Shown here: positions 6,268-6,657 of the stretch, in pieces
How the letters are laid out: the number at the start of each line of letters is the position of its first letter
Numbering within the stretch: position 1 is the first letter of the stretch
From: Bacteroidales bacterium
GTDB lineage: Bacteria; Bacteroidota; Bacteroidia; Bacteroidales; VadinHA17
Assembly (NCBI GenBank): GCA_030692905.1
Contig: JAUYBT010000005.1
Location: forward strand, 1-6,657
Reading direction: 5' to 3'
DNA: 6,657 nt
Notes under the pieces: generated by a model
Told to the model about the DNA's origin: nothing
Seen by the model: the letters and a program-made list of their open reading frames with translations, nothing else
Database searches by the model: none
Made by a program: the position numbers and the translations under genes

Positions 6268-6444
6268 GAGGTTGTCTCTAAAGCCCACCACCTCCCCCTG
6301 ACACTTCGGTCAGGGTACTCCTCCTCTGAAGAGGAGGAGAAAGTTATATTATTGTATATCAGATCTTTCCCCTCCTTTTTAAAGGTGGGGTGTCAGGACC
6401 TAAAGGTACTGACGGGGTGGTTGAAAACACTATAAAACAACCTC
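6268..6444. repeat. Intergenic palindromic element 3, MITE-like, with 8-bp terminal inverted repeats
   Basis: The outermost ends GAGGTTGT (6268-6275) and ACAACCTC (6437-6444) are perfect inverted repeats, giving a 177-bp unit with no ORF. Inside lie two 57-base arms (6287-6343 and 6365-6421) that are imperfect reverse complements, beginning ACCACC and ending GGTGGT. Each arm has two hairpins. On the left they are 6296-6302 with 6309-6315, and 6318-6326 with 6331-6339 (9 bp, TGAA loop). On the right they are 6369-6377 with 6382-6390 (one mismatch), and 6392-6401 with 6404-6413 (one mismatch). The four hairpins mirror each other around the AT-rich centre. No clear target-site duplication is visible. 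It resembles a non-autonomous element or a complex REP-type repeat. Confidence 0.8.
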
Positions 6445-6475
6445 TAATTGAGTTTTAATGTCAATTTAAAAATAT

Positions 6476-6483
6476 TATCTTCG
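6476..6483 (+). promoter_or_regulatory. Possible -7 box for the DegT-family gene
   Basis: TATCTTCG differs from TAnnTTTG at one base and sits 22 bases before the ATG at 6506. The context TATTATCTTCG is nearly the same as TATTATCTTTG before metG. No TTG lies at the usual upstream distance; the nearest (6448-6450) gives a spacer of 25. Confidence 0.35.
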
Positions 6484-6505
6484 TATTTCCAAATTTATAC
6501 CTTAT

Positions 6506-6657
6506 ATGAGAGAGATCCGGATGGTTGACCTGAAGGCTCAGTACGAGAAAATCGGGGCAGAAATAGATATCGCTATAAAATCGGTACTGGAATCAACTGC
6601 TTTTATTAAAGGTCCTGATGTTAAGTTATTTGAGGAAGAGCTTCAGGAATATATGGG
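6506..6657 (+). CDS. DegT/DnrJ/EryC1/StrS-family aminotransferase, N-terminal 50 residues (partial)
   Basis: The frame opens at ATG 6506 and runs off the right edge after 50 codons. The peptide begins MREIRMVDLKAQYEKIG and continues with a helix, then the STAFIKGPDVKLFEEEL segment (residues 30-46). This is the characteristic start of sugar aminotransferases of the DegT/DnrJ/EryC1/StrS family: MVDLKxQY, then [ST]-x-[FY]-I-x-G-x-x-V-x-x-[FL]-E. These PLP enzymes aminate keto-sugar nucleotides for LPS, O-antigen, capsule or glycoprotein glycans (WbpE/WlbC-like). The PLP lysine lies outside the window, so activity and substrate cannot be judged. A second ATG at 6521 (residue 6) is an alternative start. 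The gene diverges from the HU-SPOR gene. Confidence 0.88.
   Translation, partial: MREIRMVDLKAQYEKIGAEIDIAIKSVLESTAFIKGPDVKLFEEELQEYM

Larger units (their letters stand above)
6189..6505. other. Intergenic region between HU-SPOR gene and DegT aminotransferase gene
   Basis: This 317-base divergent gap contains no credible ORF or RNA gene. From left to right it holds the HU-SPOR promoter on the minus strand, the 177-bp palindromic element 3, and an AT-rich stretch with a possible promoter for the aminotransferase. Confidence 0.8.

Noticed and set aside
116..6444. CRISPR array formed by the repeated C/G-tract palindromes
   Set aside because: The elements are kilobases apart, differ in primary sequence, and there is no regular repeat-spacer pattern or cas gene.

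Overview
The window looks like a chromosomal stretch from a member of the Bacteroidota, probably an uncultured or environmental Bacteroidales/Marinilabiliales-type lineage. Four things point there. The PorX tail, tsaE and alanine-dehydrogenase-like order is a Bacteroidota arrangement. Promoter-like sites fit the Bacteroidota form (TTG about 17-23 bases before TAnnTTTG). No start codon has a convincing Shine-Dalgarno sequence. The HU-CCDC81/SPOR membrane protein is typical of the phylum. Coding content is mainly housekeeping. I see no CRISPR array, phage, transposase, tRNA or rRNA.

Layout: (1) 1-103, the last 33 codons of a porX-type response regulator/PglZ protein. (2) 104-373, an intergenic gap holding a large G/C-tract palindrome (element 1, 116-233) and then AT-rich DNA. 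(3) 374-787, tsaE. (4) 788-848, a short gap with a very good Bacteroidota promoter. (5) 849-2072, an alanine dehydrogenase/PNT-family protein with altered key residues. (6) 2076-2990 minus, an S66 LD-carboxypeptidase, converging on the previous gene with 3 bp between stop codons. (7) 2991-3191, a divergent promoter region with a second palindrome (element 2, 3040-3128). (8) 3192-5225, metG. (9) 5226-6188 minus, an HU-like/transmembrane/SPOR protein whose stop codon directly abuts that of metG. (10) 6189-6505, an intergenic region with the HU-SPOR promoter and a third, larger palindromic element with 8-bp terminal inverted repeats (element 3, 6268-6444). (11) 6506 to the window edge, the start of a DegT/DnrJ/EryC1/StrS aminotransferase.

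The genes do not form one pathway. TsaE (tRNA t6A37 modification) and MetRS serve translation. The LD-carboxypeptidase and the HU-SPOR protein both relate to the cell wall, one by trimming peptidoglycan peptides and the other probably by binding peptidoglycan at the septum. The PorX tail belongs to type IX secretion regulation. The DegT enzyme is probably involved in nucleotide-sugar or surface-glycan synthesis.

The signal that genes do not explain is the set of three intergenic palindromes. Each is two copies of a C-tract/hairpin unit facing each other, but the three do not share primary sequence. Also worth a second look are the membrane-anchored HU-like protein, which could tie DNA to septal peptidoglycan, and the alanine-dehydrogenase relative that lacks the usual catalytic histidine and one glycine of the NAD-binding motif. 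I found no clear case of an entirely undescribed system.
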